This document shows, piece after piece, positions 17,614 through 26,317 of a DNA stretch of 64,000 nt (within the stretch, counting starts at the first letter, position 1; each line of letters opens with the position of its first letter). The stretch comes from Enterovibrio gelatinilyticus (GTDB lineage: Bacteria; Pseudomonadota; Gammaproteobacteria; Enterobacterales; Vibrionaceae), in the NCBI RefSeq assembly GCF_028683095.1, contig NZ_JAJUBC010000001.1, forward strand, positions 124,001 to 188,000, read 5' to 3'. Under the pieces are notes generated by a model, which worked only from the letters and a program-made list of their open reading frames with translations, was not told the DNA's origin and made no database searches. A program made the translations under genes and the position numbers.

Positions 17614-19805
17614 CGCCGCCTAAAGTCATGAATAGCACACAGCAATTGGCATCAGAAAACGAACAGTTGCGACAAGAAATTGAAGCCTTGTATGCCGCAG
17701 CTGAAGCCAGAGAGCAACAATTGCTTGCTGCGACACATGCTATGGATGAGATCTTATTGGAGATGGAAACGCAGCGAAATACGCTTAAGCGTAAAAACAA
17801 ACAACTGCTTGAACTCAATGCTTATATTCGCAGTATTAACGACGCCATGAATAGCATGCTTGTTGTTGTCGGTGTTGACGGGCTAGTCACTCAAACCAAC
17901 CGCGTGTTTACTGAAGACCTTGGCTGGGCAGATGAAGAGCTACCTGATATTCACATTGATTCGTTGTTTCCTCATTCAATGCTGACCAATTTGAGCAACA
18001 CCACAGCGGATACGCAGGAATCGAAAGTTGTCTCGACTATCACTCAAAGTGGTCACTTGGAATTGGAAATGCCTTTGATACGCTGTAACGGTGAATTGAC
18101 TCATGCTGTTTACCTCGTTAAAGGCGAGCAGTTTTATAGCCATCAGGGTAAGTTGCAGGGTATTTTGCTGACAGCGACGGACATTTCTGAGTTAAGACAG
18201 CGAGAAGTCGCCCTGAAGCAAAGTGAAATAGCGTTGCAAAAAGCCAAAGCGGAAGCGGATGCAGCGAATCAGGCAAAAGGGGATTTTCTGGCTAACATGA
18301 GCCATGAAATACGAACACCACTGAATGCAATAATCGGTTTCACCAAGCTCTGCTTGCACTCTAATTTATCAACAAAACAGCGTGGCTATCTCAATACGGT
18401 AGACGTGGCTTCCCACTCCTTGTCTCATTTGATTAATGATGTCCTCGATCTTTCCAAGATAGAAGCAGGAAAGCTCACAATGGAAAACGTGCCTTTCAAC
18501 CTTCACCAAGTGTTGAGCAATGTTCGGCACGTCATGTGGTTCGACGTATCAAAAAGAGGGCTAACATTCGACCTGCTGGTTGACGAGGATGTTAATCCAT
18601 TACTCAAAGGTGACCCGCTACGTTTGCAGCAGGTGTTGGTTAACGTGGTAGGGAATGCGATTAAATTTACCGACCACGGCAGCGTATCGGTGACGGTCAA
18701 AAACAAAGATACAGATGATATAGATAAAGAATCAGACAACCCCACACGACCACAGTCACTGCAGTTTCAAATTACCGATACAGGAATAGGGATGACAGCA
18801 CCTCAGCTTGACAGACTATTCAACAAATACCATCAGGCAGATCCTTCAACGACTCGACGATTTGGAGGGACGGGATTGGGGCTAAGTATCAGCGAGAAAC
18901 TGGTGAATTTGATGAATGGAGATATTCAGATTCAAAGTATTTATGGTGAGGGCACACAAGTGACATTTTATGCTTGTTTTGAATCTGTGAGTGATTCAGG
19001 CCAAACCGATGTGCCTTTACCCCAGCCAAGTGATTACACCGAATTACCGAATGTCAACGAGCTAAGCGGTGCGCGTGTACTGGTTGTGGATGACAACGCC
19101 ATCAATCGTGAAATGATCAAAGAGTTATTATTATCCCTCGGTATGTGGGTAGAGCAGGCGAGTTCTGGTCAACAAGCATTGGAGGCCATTGAATCTCATC
19201 CGTATTCGGTTATCTTGATGGACTTGAGCATGACCAACATGGACGGCATTGAAACCACGCAAGCGCTACGAAAACTGGATTTGGGTAAAAAAGTGCCAGT
19301 CATTGCATTATCAGCCAACACTTCTGAAAACATCCTTGAAACCTGCCTAAACGCAGGGATGAATGATTACTTGCCAAAACCTATTGATTTTCAAAGGCTA
19401 ATTCAGGTTATTGCTAATCATATGACAAAGCCTGAAACAAGCACGACAAATCAACAAGAAATAGTCGAGCAAGTATTCCAGCCGGAACATGCGCTGCAAC
19501 GTTTAGGGTTTAATTATACGGTCTACAATAAGATGCTTAAGCGCTTTATCGACCAAACTGATCAGCGACTACAAACGTTACAAGAAGCGCATGATTCGCG
19601 CGATCTCGCTGTGCAAAAGCATATATTCCATGAGCTGAAAGGTATTACTGCCACGCTTGGCGCCGACAAGTTAAGCATGCTTTGTGGATCACTTGAAGCA
19701 AAGTGCCAGTCTGTCTCCGTTGACGAGGAAACGCTCTTCGAGGTGGTTTCGGCGTATCTTGATCTTACTAAAGAGCTGACTGAATACTTGAAAACGCATT
19801 CATAG
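17610..19805 (+). CDS. Hybrid histidine kinase, PAS-HisKA-HATPase-receiver-HPt
   Basis: A 731-residue soluble kinase with no membrane helix. Order: coiled coil (about 10-75), PAS domain (about 75-195), dimerisation/phosphoacceptor domain with FLANMSHEIRTPLNAI (His near 232), ATPase domain (N box near 347, GTGLGLSI), receiver domain (VVDDNAIN, phospho-Asp near 537 in LMDLSM) and a C-terminal HPt domain with HELKGITATLG (His near 673). The C. necator sensor HoxJ is a simpler PAS kinase that binds HoxBC through its input region. This protein is the likely partner of HoxBC here by position. The ATG at 17610 overlaps the protease stop. Confidence 0.9.
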   Translation: MTPPKVMNSTQQLASENEQLRQEIEALYAAAEAREQQLLAATHAMDEILLEMETQRNTLKRKNKQLLELNAYIRSINDAMNSMLVVVGVDGLVTQTNRVFTEDLGWADEELPDIHIDSLFPHSMLTNLSNTTADTQESKVVSTITQSGHLELEMPLIRCNGELTHAVYLVKGEQFYSHQGKLQGILLTATDISELRQREVALKQSEIALQKAKAEADAANQAKGDFLANMSHEIRTPLNAIIGFTKLCLHSNLSTKQRGYLNTVDVASHSLSHLINDVLDLSKIEAGKLTMENVPFNLHQVLSNVRHVMWFDVSKRGLTFDLLVDEDVNPLLKGDPLRLQQVLVNVVGNAIKFTDHGSVSVTVKNKDTDDIDKESDNPTRPQSLQFQITDTGIGMTAPQLDRLFNKYHQADPSTTRRFGGTGLGLSISEKLVNLMNGDIQIQSIYGEGTQVTFYACFESVSDSGQTDVPLPQPSDYTELPNVNELSGARVLVVDDNAINREMIKELLLSLGMWVEQASSGQQALEAIESHPYSVILMDLSMTNMDGIETTQALRKLDLGKKVPVIALSANTSENILETCLNAGMNDYLPKPIDFQRLIQVIANHMTKPETSTTNQQEIVEQVFQPEHALQRLGFNYTVYNKMLKRFIDQTDQRLQTLQEAHDSRDLAVQKHIFHELKGITATLGADKLSMLCGSLEAKCQSVSVDEETLFEVVSAYLDLTKELTEYLKTHS

Positions 19806-19884
19806 CGCATTAAAAACACGCGATATTAGATGTTGATGCTCCACGCTATTACACTGAAATAATGCGCAATACCAAGGACGTTTA

Positions 19885-21114
19885 ATGACTGAGCCAAAAT
19901 CTAAGGCAGCCACCATTGCCATTGTTGACGACTCCGCCCCCTTGTGTGAAATGCTTTGCGACTTACTCGCCGATGAAGGGTATGACACCCAAGCGTATAC
20001 TTCGGGGGCAGACGCATTAGTAGGAATAGCCGAAAGCCTGCCCGATCTGGTGTTATTGGACATAGATATGCCCAACATGGACGGCTTTGAAGTGTGCGAA
20101 AAGCTCAAAGCTTCGCCGGCCTCACAAGCTATTCCCGTGCTTTTTATCAGCAGTTACAGTGAACTTGATGAGAAACTCAAAGCCTTTAGTTGCGGAGCGA
20201 TGGATTACGTCACTAAACCGATTCACCTTGCCGAAGTCACTGCCAGAATAAAAACACACCTATCACTGCGCTATTATCAACAGGAGTTACAAGCCCAAAA
20301 CGACATACTCGCATCAACGTTAAAGCAATTAAAAGATGCCCAGAAGCAGCTCGTTCAATCTGAAAAACTCGCCTCACTAGGGCAAATTGTCGCGGGCGTG
20401 GCGCATGAAATTAATAACCCGATTAGTTTTATTGTTGGTAATGGACATGTGCTGCAACGAAACATTGACCGCATCAATCAATATCTGGACTGTGTTCATG
20501 AACAACCGCTCAATGAAGAAATAATTGAACAACGTCAATCTCTTAAGGTCGATACGGCGAGCAGTGACCTTAAACCCGCAATAAACGACATCCTTGAAGC
20601 AGCGGGTCGAGTGAGTGCTATTGTCGAAGATTTGAGTTTGTTTTCCGCGCAACAACAAACAGAAACCACTCTGGTTAACCTCAGCAGCGTGGTGTCATTG
20701 GCCGTTAAATGGGTGAGTGCCAGCCGTCAGTGCATGAACATCATTACGCTTGAAATAGATGAAAATGCGACTGCATTGGGCCACAAAGGGCAACTAGTAC
20801 AAGTGATTGTTAATGTACTAAACAATGCGCTTGATGCGTCTAAATGCCGCACAAAACCAAAAGTGATTATTCAATGCGGAGCTAACAACAATACTGGATG
20901 GATTTCTGTCACCGACAATGGCACAGGCATTGATGAAGGCCATCTCAACCAAATTTTTGATCCTTTCTTTACGACCAAAAAAGTGGGTGAGGGCAGCGGT
21001 CTAGGTTTGGCGATCTCATATCGATTAATCGCGGAACAACACGGAACGCTCACCGCCTTCAATCATCCTGATGGTGGTGCTAGCTTTTGCGTATCACTTC
21101 CTTTATCTCACTAA
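19885..21114 (+). CDS. Receiver-histidine kinase of HoxJ/HupT type
   Basis: A 409-residue soluble protein with an N-terminal receiver domain (DDSAPL, phospho-Asp near 58 in [12 protein letters not shown]), a coiled linker (about 125-160), a phosphoacceptor domain with [12 protein letters not shown] (His near 174) and an ATPase domain ending in [11 protein letters not shown]. The H-box wording is the style found in HupT/HoxJ hydrogenase kinases. The receiver in front of the kinase suggests that it is switched by phosphate from the HPt domain of the upstream kinase, and that it then acts on HoxA. It starts 79 bp after the hybrid kinase. The signal flow is inferred, not seen. Confidence 0.86.
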   Translation: MTEPKSKAATIAIVDDSAPLCEMLCDLLADEGYDTQAYTSGADALVGIAESLPDLVLLDIDMPNMDGFEVCEKLKASPASQAIPVLFISSYSELDEKLKAFSCGAMDYVTKPIHLAEVTARIKTHLSLRYYQQELQAQNDILASTLKQLKDAQKQLVQSEKLASLGQIVAGVAHEINNPISFIVGNGHVLQRNIDRINQYLDCVHEQPLNEEIIEQRQSLKVDTASSDLKPAINDILEAAGRVSAIVEDLSLFSAQQQTETTLVNLSSVVSLAVKWVSASRQCMNIITLEIDENATALGHKGQLVQVIVNVLNNALDASKCRTKPKVIIQCGANNNTGWISVTDNGTGIDEGHLNQIFDPFFTTKKVGEGSGLGLAISYRLIAEQHGTLTAFNHPDGGASFCVSLPLSH

Positions 21115-21162
21115 CTTCTATGTACCATTAGTCTCCTATACATCACTAACCCAAGAATCTTG

Positions 21163-22071
21163 TTAACTATGTATAGCCTCTCGAATATTGGCTTCATCGA
21201 GTAAGAAGTCACAAAACGCATGGGCAATTGGCGTGAGCTTTTTTCCTTTTCGATGAACCAAGTACCAGTGGCGTATGATGGGCATGTCAGCAACATCCAA
21301 TTCAATTAACCTTCCTGTCTCTAGTTCTTGCTCAATAGAATGCCGAGAAACGATACCAAGGTATAAGCCTGCAGAAACCGCCTGCTTGATGGCTTCAGTT
21401 GCACTCATTTCGGCTCCCACGTTTAAGGTGAGATCTTTGCTTCGAAAAAAACGCTCAATCGCAAATCGTGTGCCTGAGCCTAACTCTCTAACAACCATGG
21501 ATTCACTCGCTATACGCTGAACGGAGATACACGCTTCCTTCCCAAGTGGATGATTTGGTGGCGCAATTACCACCAAGGGGTTTTCAATGAACGGCGTCGC
21601 GTTGACTTCAATGTCGGCAGGAGGCTTACCCATGATAAGAAGATCACAGTCGTTATTTTTGAGTTCATTGATCAAAAACTCTCTATTTGTGACATTCAGT
21701 GAAACTTGAATATCCGGATGGATATGTAGAAAGGATGCCAACAAGCGGGCAGAGAAGTAGTTTGCGGTGCTGGCTACAGTGATTTTTAGCTTGCCACTTT
21801 TAAAAGATTTTAAGCTTTCAATGGCTCGTTTCGCGTCCGAAAAATCTTGCATAATGCGATTACAATGAAGCATAAACTCTTCGCCAGCACTGGTTAAATA
21901 TAGAGATTTCCCCATGACCTCGAACAATGCTAAGCCAACATTTTCTTCCAATTGGCGAATTTGCATTGAGACAGCAGGTTGAGTCAGAAACATCACTTCA
22001 GCGGCTTTGGTATAGCTAAGATGACTCGCGACCGATTGGAAAATATGGATCTGACGAAAAGTGATGTGCAT
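21163..22071 (-). CDS. LysR-family regulator, CbbR-like
   Basis: A 302-residue LysR-type regulator with an N-terminal winged helix (ITFRQIHIFQSVASHLSYTKAAEVMFLTQPAVS) and a C-terminal effector domain. The N-terminus and the effector domain resemble CbbR, the regulator of carbon-fixation operons, but no RuBisCO genes are in the window. It converges with the kinase gene at 21114. Its target and effector cannot be told from the sequence. It marks the right edge of the hydrogenase block and is on the opposite strand. Confidence 0.85.
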   Translation of the reverse strand: MHITFRQIHIFQSVASHLSYTKAAEVMFLTQPAVSMQIRQLEENVGLALFEVMGKSLYLTSAGEEFMLHCNRIMQDFSDAKRAIESLKSFKSGKLKITVASTANYFSARLLASFLHIHPDIQVSLNVTNREFLINELKNNDCDLLIMGKPPADIEVNATPFIENPLVVIAPPNHPLGKEACISVQRIASESMVVRELGSGTRFAIERFFRSKDLTLNVGAEMSATEAIKQAVSAGLYLGIVSRHSIEQELETGRLIELDVADMPIIRHWYLVHRKGKKLTPIAHAFCDFLLDEANIREAIHS

Positions 22072-22324
22072 ATTTAAGCCTCACGAACTTCAAACGTAAG
22101 TAGTTAAAGCACAATGCTTGCCAGTCTTGTTAAGGTATTGATTATACGAGCGAAATTGATAAATCCAGATGATCACGCCAATGATTAAATCTAATGGGAG
22201 TGGAAGAAAGCTTTCCAGTTTGGACACTCACTTTTCGGCAGAGATTCCAACATTGTAGGCAATGAACCTGGCAAGACGAACTACGCTTTTCCCATCTATA
22301 TTATTGATAGTTGGAGATCTTGTC

Positions 22325-22837
22325 GTGACATTCGAAGAATTGAGCAAAATGTTTGATAAAGCGGTGTTAGATGCAGAGAAACAAGCTCGATATTATGATA
22401 GATATCAGAAAGTATTCAGACTTATATCTTTCGTAATACGCGCAGCAGTCGTCATTGCGCTTTTTAATGCTGCCATGTTAGCACTTGAAAGCGAAAAACA
22501 AATGCAGGCGGACAGTCTGACATGGATAGCCGCAGCGGGTGTACTAGCAGCCACCGATCAGCTTTTTGTTGTAACCAAGAACTGGAGAAGACTCACGAAG
22601 GCTAATTTGGAAATTATGTTGCTAATAGCCTTAGCTAAAATCGACTGGGATGAATTCAAAAGTAAGTTGAGCGGCGCCCAGGCAACAAATGATGATATCG
22701 AAAAGACAGCCAAAATTTGTAGAGACTTGGTTCAAGAAGCCAGAGAGGTCTCGATAAGAGAGACAATGAATTGGGATGGTGACTTAGAAGCTGCAATGAA
22801 GGAGCTAGTAAAAATGACCAAGAAGAAATCTGGTTAG
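22325..22837 (+). CDS. Two-helix membrane protein, SLATT-like
   Basis: A protein of about 170 residues not firmly recognised. It has an N-terminal helix, then two hydrophobic segments (roughly residues 31-50 and 63-80 from the chosen start) separated by a short polar loop, then a charged helical C-terminal half. This arrangement resembles SLATT domains, two-helix membrane effectors linked to nucleotide-signalling defence systems, but no partner gene is present. The GTG at 22325 is chosen because GGAG lies 8 bp upstream; the ATG at 22262 has no ribosome site. It stands alone between the LysR gene and dif, which suggests acquisition. Confidence 0.65.
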   Translation: MTFEELSKMFDKAVLDAEKQARYYDRYQKVFRLISFVIRAAVVIALFNAAMLALESEKQMQADSLTWIAAAGVLAATDQLFVVTKNWRRLTKANLEIMLLIALAKIDWDEFKSKLSGAQATNDDIEKTAKICRDLVQEAREVSIRETMNWDGDLEAAMKELVKMTKKKSG

Positions 22838-23192
22838 CGCCATCAGCAATCAAGCCAGATTTGTTTTATTGATAATTCACCAAAGCTAGAAGAACTCTGT
22901 TGGAACAGAATGATCCAACATGAGCGTCTTAGAGAAGTGGTAATTATCTACTTTATGGTAAATAGCCAATTACGTTCAATAGACTGATATTAATGAAGAA
23001 TAAGGGTAGTTAGAGAGCTGAGTGACGTACATTTCAATCTACCGCACATCTTATTTAACATAATATACATAATGCGCACTGGTGATGTAAGGGCAAAGTA
23101 GTAATGTCACTTTTTAGCAAAGTTAAAATGTCTCCTTAATCGCACGTCTCAACTAGGTTTCTGTTTTGATCTGACGTTTAAGGAACGATGAG
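22838..23192. other. Gene-free stretch around dif
   Basis: 355 bp without a gene, AT-rich, holding the dif site at 23053-23080. The left end of the ISNCY-type element probably lies between 23081 and 23192, but its terminal repeat could not be fixed because the other end is missing. Confidence 0.6.
23053..23080 (-). other. dif, XerCD chromosome dimer resolution site
   Basis: Read on the minus strand, this 28-bp site has the XerC arm AGTGCGCATTA, centre TGTATA and XerD arm TTATGTTAAAT. Compared with E. coli dif it differs at only two positions, both in the XerC arm, and the XerD arm is identical. The arms are the form known from Vibrio chromosome 1. The switch in gene strand and nearby matS sites agree with this being the functional terminus site. 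Confidence 0.95.
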
Positions 23193-24029
23193 ATGCTGGT
23201 AGTTATGAGTGACCAAGAGTTGACACGTTTTAAAGTAATTCAGGATGTTTGCGATCATCACATTCGTCGTTGCGATGCGGCAGATATTTTGGGACTCAGT
23301 GAGCGTCAGGTTCAACGACTGATGAACCGGTTTCGAAAATTTGGTGCGTCAGGTTTAGTACATCGTGCTCGTGGAAAACCAAGTAACCACCGATTGCCTG
23401 GCGAACTTCGTAAATCTGTTTTGTCCTTAATTAGAGAGCGTTATCCAGATTTCTCACCAACGTTGGCGCAAGAAAAGCTCACCGAACTGCACCAATTATC
23501 GGTGTCAGTTGAAACATTGCGAAAATGGATGACCGCCGATGGTCTCTGGGTACCACATGCTCAGCGAAAACCTCGCATCTATCAACCACGCTACCGCCGA
23601 GATTGTCTTGGCGAACTTATCCAGATTGACGGCTCCCACCATGACTGGTTTGAAGGTCGTAGCCCCAAGTGCTGCCTGCTGGTGTTTATGGATGATGCCA
23701 CTGGCCGCTTGATGAACCTGCGTTTCAGCGAAACTGAGTCAGCTTTTGACTACATGATGGCGACTCGTGAATACCTAGATGTGCATGGCAAACCTGTCGC
23801 ACTTTACAGCGATAAGCATTCTATCTTCCGTGTGAATCAAGAGCGTAATAAACAAGTTGGTAAGACACAGTATGGACGGGTTCTCAACGAGTTAGGGATT
23901 GAATTGATCTGTGCAAACAGCTCTCAGGCCAAAGGCCGTGTGGAGCGCGCGAATCAAACGCTGCAAGACCGCATGCTCAGAGAAATGCACTGCTGCTTTC
24001 AATCTTCAGTAAACAAAGTGACGTGGTAA
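23193..24029 (+). pseudogene. ISNCY-type transposase, 3'-truncated
   Basis: The 278 codons match the N-terminal and catalytic part of an ISNCY-type (IS1202-like) transposase: helix-turn-helix (ILGLSERQVQRLMNRF), then a DDE core with QIDGSHHDWF, YSDKHSIF and KGRVERANQT. All three acidic residues are present, but the reading frame departs from the family just after LREM and stops, while complete proteins are roughly 400-450 residues. The right end of the element is gone, because the acetyltransferase gene ends only 17 bp further on. It begins about 110 bp from dif. It is probably immobile. Confidence 0.85.
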
Positions 24030-24046
24030 CACTTTAATTTATCCCA

Positions 24047-24520
24047 TCAACTTAGAGACTTAACCCTAACTGACACATCCACTCCCCGACTTTCAACTTG
24101 TTCGATCTCCTGCCAACCTAGTTTTGCATATAATCCGCCATTGAGCTGTTCGGTTTGAAGATGGAGTTGTGAAACGCCAAGACGAATGGCGATGTTTTCT
24201 ATGTTTTGAACCAATGCACTGGCAATATGTTTTCCGCGATATGGGGCATCAACATATACGCCCCCTATCCAATGTTCTTTGTCTGGGTAGATACTCATTT
24301 CATGAAATCGCAAATGAGCGGCACCAATCGCTGTTGTTCCATCCATAGCAATCACCAACAGCGGGATTTTGTCGGTGTTTAAGTAGTCATCGAGTTTTTG
24401 TGTGAAGGCTTCAAGCGAGGCATTGGCAAGTGCGCCCCATTCGTTGAAGTACCAATTTGCGACTGTAGGAATGAGTTCGGGTTTGTCTGCGAGGAAAGCG
24501 AATTCTATATGCTTGGTCAT
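24047..24520 (-). CDS. GNAT-family N-acetyltransferase
   Basis: A 157-residue acetyltransferase with the acetyl-CoA loop VDAPYRGKHIASALV (about 92-106) and the family strand pattern around it. The substrate is unknown; the closest style is of small-molecule or aminoglycoside-like GNATs, which is not enough to name one. Its ATG overlaps the stop of the small membrane protein gene upstream (ATGA), so the two are co-transcribed. Confidence 0.85.
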   Translation of the reverse strand: MTKHIEFAFLADKPELIPTVANWYFNEWGALANASLEAFTQKLDDYLNTDKIPLLVIAMDGTTAIGAAHLRFHEMSIYPDKEHWIGGVYVDAPYRGKHIASALVQNIENIAIRLGVSQLHLQTEQLNGGLYAKLGWQEIEQVESRGVDVSVRVKSLS

Positions 24521-24780
24521 TTAGTATCTTCCAGTTCAGCGAATTGGCGCTTGGTTTTGATCCAAGAATACAGTCCGTAGAAAATACCACCAAGCGGCCA
24601 TATGACGATGGAAGTTGATAGCGCGGCTAGGAAGCTTTGTTCTGTGAGTAAAGAGTTAATCAACGCATAGATGAAAGCAGTCGGCAGCCCCCAAAGCAAT
24701 AAACCGAAAACGAAAACATGTTTTGGGAGCCCCATTGTGATTTTTCTTTTGAGCTTTTCCCTATCTTTATGATTAGTCAT
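24517..24780 (-). CDS. Small membrane protein
   Basis: An 87-residue protein with a charged N-terminus and two hydrophobic segments (about 20-40 and 47-66). Function not recognised. The ATG at 24780 is used, since the longer frame back to 24807 adds residues without membrane or conserved character; the ribosome site is weak in either case. It overlaps the GNAT gene by 4 bp. Confidence 0.6.
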   Translation of the reverse strand: MTNHKDREKLKRKITMGLPKHVFVFGLLLWGLPTAFIYALINSLLTEQSFLAALSTSIVIWPLGGIFYGLYSWIKTKRQFAELEDTK

Positions 24781-24816
24781 TATGACGGTTCTGCAGATTG
24801 AAAACACATCCCATCG

Positions 24817-25350
24817 TTATGCCTCGTGCTGTTCCTCGTGAACAGTAGCTGCAACAATGGTTGCGAGGTCGCTCACAGACATCGAAGTGCTATCGATCTC
24901 TAAGTCATACTGAAGGTGTAATGGTGATGTGGCGAATCCGTGTCTGACTTCTTCTAACGTGCGATCTCCACGTAAACGAGTGCGACGTTCAAGCTCTGAC
25001 AGTTCGCAGTTTACGCCAACATAGAATCGTTGATGCTGCTCAAAAGCCAGATCCATTTGAAGTGCACGTGTTGGCGTAGAAATCACAGTATCAAAAATCA
25101 CCTTGTTACCTGCATTAACCAGGGCATCGACGCAGGCGAACGCACCTTTGAACAAGGTATCAGCATCCACTGATTGCCAATCATTTTCCTGATTACACCG
25201 CTCCAATATAGACGAAGGTAATGTATAGACCAGTGTGTCGATTGAAAGATATAACCAATTTTCTGGAAGCAATGTTTCCTGCAAAGCTTTAGAGAGCGTT
25301 GTTTTCCCCGCCCCAGATGGACCATCAAGTACGATAAGATTTGGGCGCAT
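24817..25350 (-). CDS. Chloramphenicol-phosphotransferase-like P-loop kinase
   Basis: A 177-residue P-loop protein with Walker A GPSGAGKTT at about 9-17 and a later GVNCELSELERRTRLRGDRT block followed by HLQYDLEIDSTSMS, the pattern of the CPT-like family. Such proteins phosphorylate small molecules; family members near resistance genes modify chloramphenicol, but most are of unknown substrate. It is the first gene of a minus-strand group with the membrane protein and the GNAT. Resistance should not be assumed. Confidence 0.78.
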   Translation of the reverse strand: MRPNLIVLDGPSGAGKTTLSKALQETLLPENWLYLSIDTLVYTLPSSILERCNQENDWQSVDADTLFKGAFACVDALVNAGNKVIFDTVISTPTRALQMDLAFEQHQRFYVGVNCELSELERRTRLRGDRTLEEVRHGFATSPLHLQYDLEIDSTSMSVSDLATIVAATVHEEQHEA

Positions 25351-25484
25351 AGAATAGACTCTTTATTATGTTTTTCGTTGAGTACATGATTTGCCCCTAA
25401 CCGTCTATTTGAAAGAAATTACGCGTGAACGCCCTAAAAACTGCGACTCATATCCACACTGTTTCACATGTGAGCCACAGGAAG

Positions 25485-25500
25485 CGTGACTTTACTCACG
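25485..25500. promoter_or_regulatory. CRP-like inverted repeat upstream of the CPT-like gene
   Basis: CGTGACTTTACTCACG has the GTGA-N6-TCAC spacing of a CRP site with CGTGA/TCACG half-sites. It lies about 135 bp upstream of the CPT-like start. A second palindrome, TCACATGTGA, lies close by near 25464. Binding is only a guess from the symmetry. Confidence 0.35.
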
Positions 25501-25593
25501 AAAATATTTACTTGCTGTTGGACTTTTGTGTTTTTCCACCTCGACAATAACGGCGAAATGAATACTAAATAAAACAGAGTAAGCAGGTAATAT

Positions 25594-25624
25594 TAACGCA
25601 TCACTTTTAAGTTATAGTGCGTTA
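25594..25624. repeat. Intergenic inverted repeat with shared motif, copy 1
   Basis: Arms TAACGCA and TGCGTTA enclose a 17-bp centre. The right half, AAGTTATAGTGCGTTA (25609-25624), recurs at 28535-28550 (one base different) and at 32585-32600 (identical). All three copies are between genes. Confidence 0.55.
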
Positions 25625-25642
25625 CAGTTATATTATATATAT

Positions 25643-26317
25643 CTACAGCCAATAGGTCCTCTCTTGTCCATAGTGTGTAAACAATACAGGTAGGTTTCGT
25701 TGGTTATGTGATTCTATCTCAGCGATTGGCTTTGCCGTGACAATATACCTTAATGGACCATTGAGTGTCATAGAATCAAACGGATAGCATGTCACCAAGG
25801 TTAATCGATCGTCTGTTGTATTATCAATCCATTGAACTTCAGATTCATGAGCAACGGCGACATTAGAAACCCGAAATCTCCTCAGCATCCCGTTAGAGGC
25901 TTCTAGTTGTAATTCATCCCCGATTTTCGCTTTAGCCAACAATGAAAAGTGCGTGTCATTGTGTCCAAAAATGACTATGTTGCCCTTTTCATCAGGACGA
26001 GCCGTATTCATTTGCAACGTTGGCCCGAACGCTAGGTTTCGCGCATTGGCACCGGCTAGCACCCACAAAGGTTTGTGCCCATCCATTAACAAGGTAGCGG
26101 TTGGAAATGTATCAGCCCAAGGCCAAGGCGGTTGTATCTTCCCTGTCTCTTGTTGTTTGTCCCATGCATACACAATGAGAAACTGCGCCAATTGCGCTTT
26201 AGCCTTGATGTAAATGCCATTGACCATGAGAACGCTGCCACCAAGAAACAGACCAACCATCATCCATTGCCACGCTCTTATCGGCCAAAACCGTGAAATT
26301 AGCTTTCTCATTCTCAT
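25643..26317 (-). CDS. Sortase, marine proteobacterial type
   Basis: A 224-residue membrane-anchored transpeptidase: one N-terminal hydrophobic segment (about 15-35), then a sortase fold with the catalytic His in IFGHNDTHF, Cys in LTLVTCYPF and Arg in GPLRYIV. Sortases are unusual in Gram-negative bacteria; this class occurs as a pair with a dedicated VIT/VWA target protein, and that gene is directly upstream, overlapping by 4 bp. It should cut and join the C-terminal sorting signal of that target at the cell envelope. Confidence 0.9.
   Translation of the reverse strand: MRMRKLISRFWPIRAWQWMMVGLFLGGSVLMVNGIYIKAKAQLAQFLIVYAWDKQQETGKIQPPWPWADTFPTATLLMDGHKPLWVLAGANARNLAFGPTLQMNTARPDEKGNIVIFGHNDTHFSLLAKAKIGDELQLEASNGMLRRFRVSNVAVAHESEVQWIDNTTDDRLTLVTCYPFDSMTLNGPLRYIVTAKPIAEIESHNQRNLPVLFTHYGQERTYWL

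Noticed and set aside
24817-25350. Chloramphenicol resistance gene
   Set aside because: The protein fits the CPT-like kinase family, but most members have other or unknown substrates and no resistance context is present.
22072-25642. Integrated element bounded by two dif sites
   Set aside because: Only one dif-like site was found; no second copy near the SLATT-like gene or the transposase remnant, so XerCD-driven integration is not shown.
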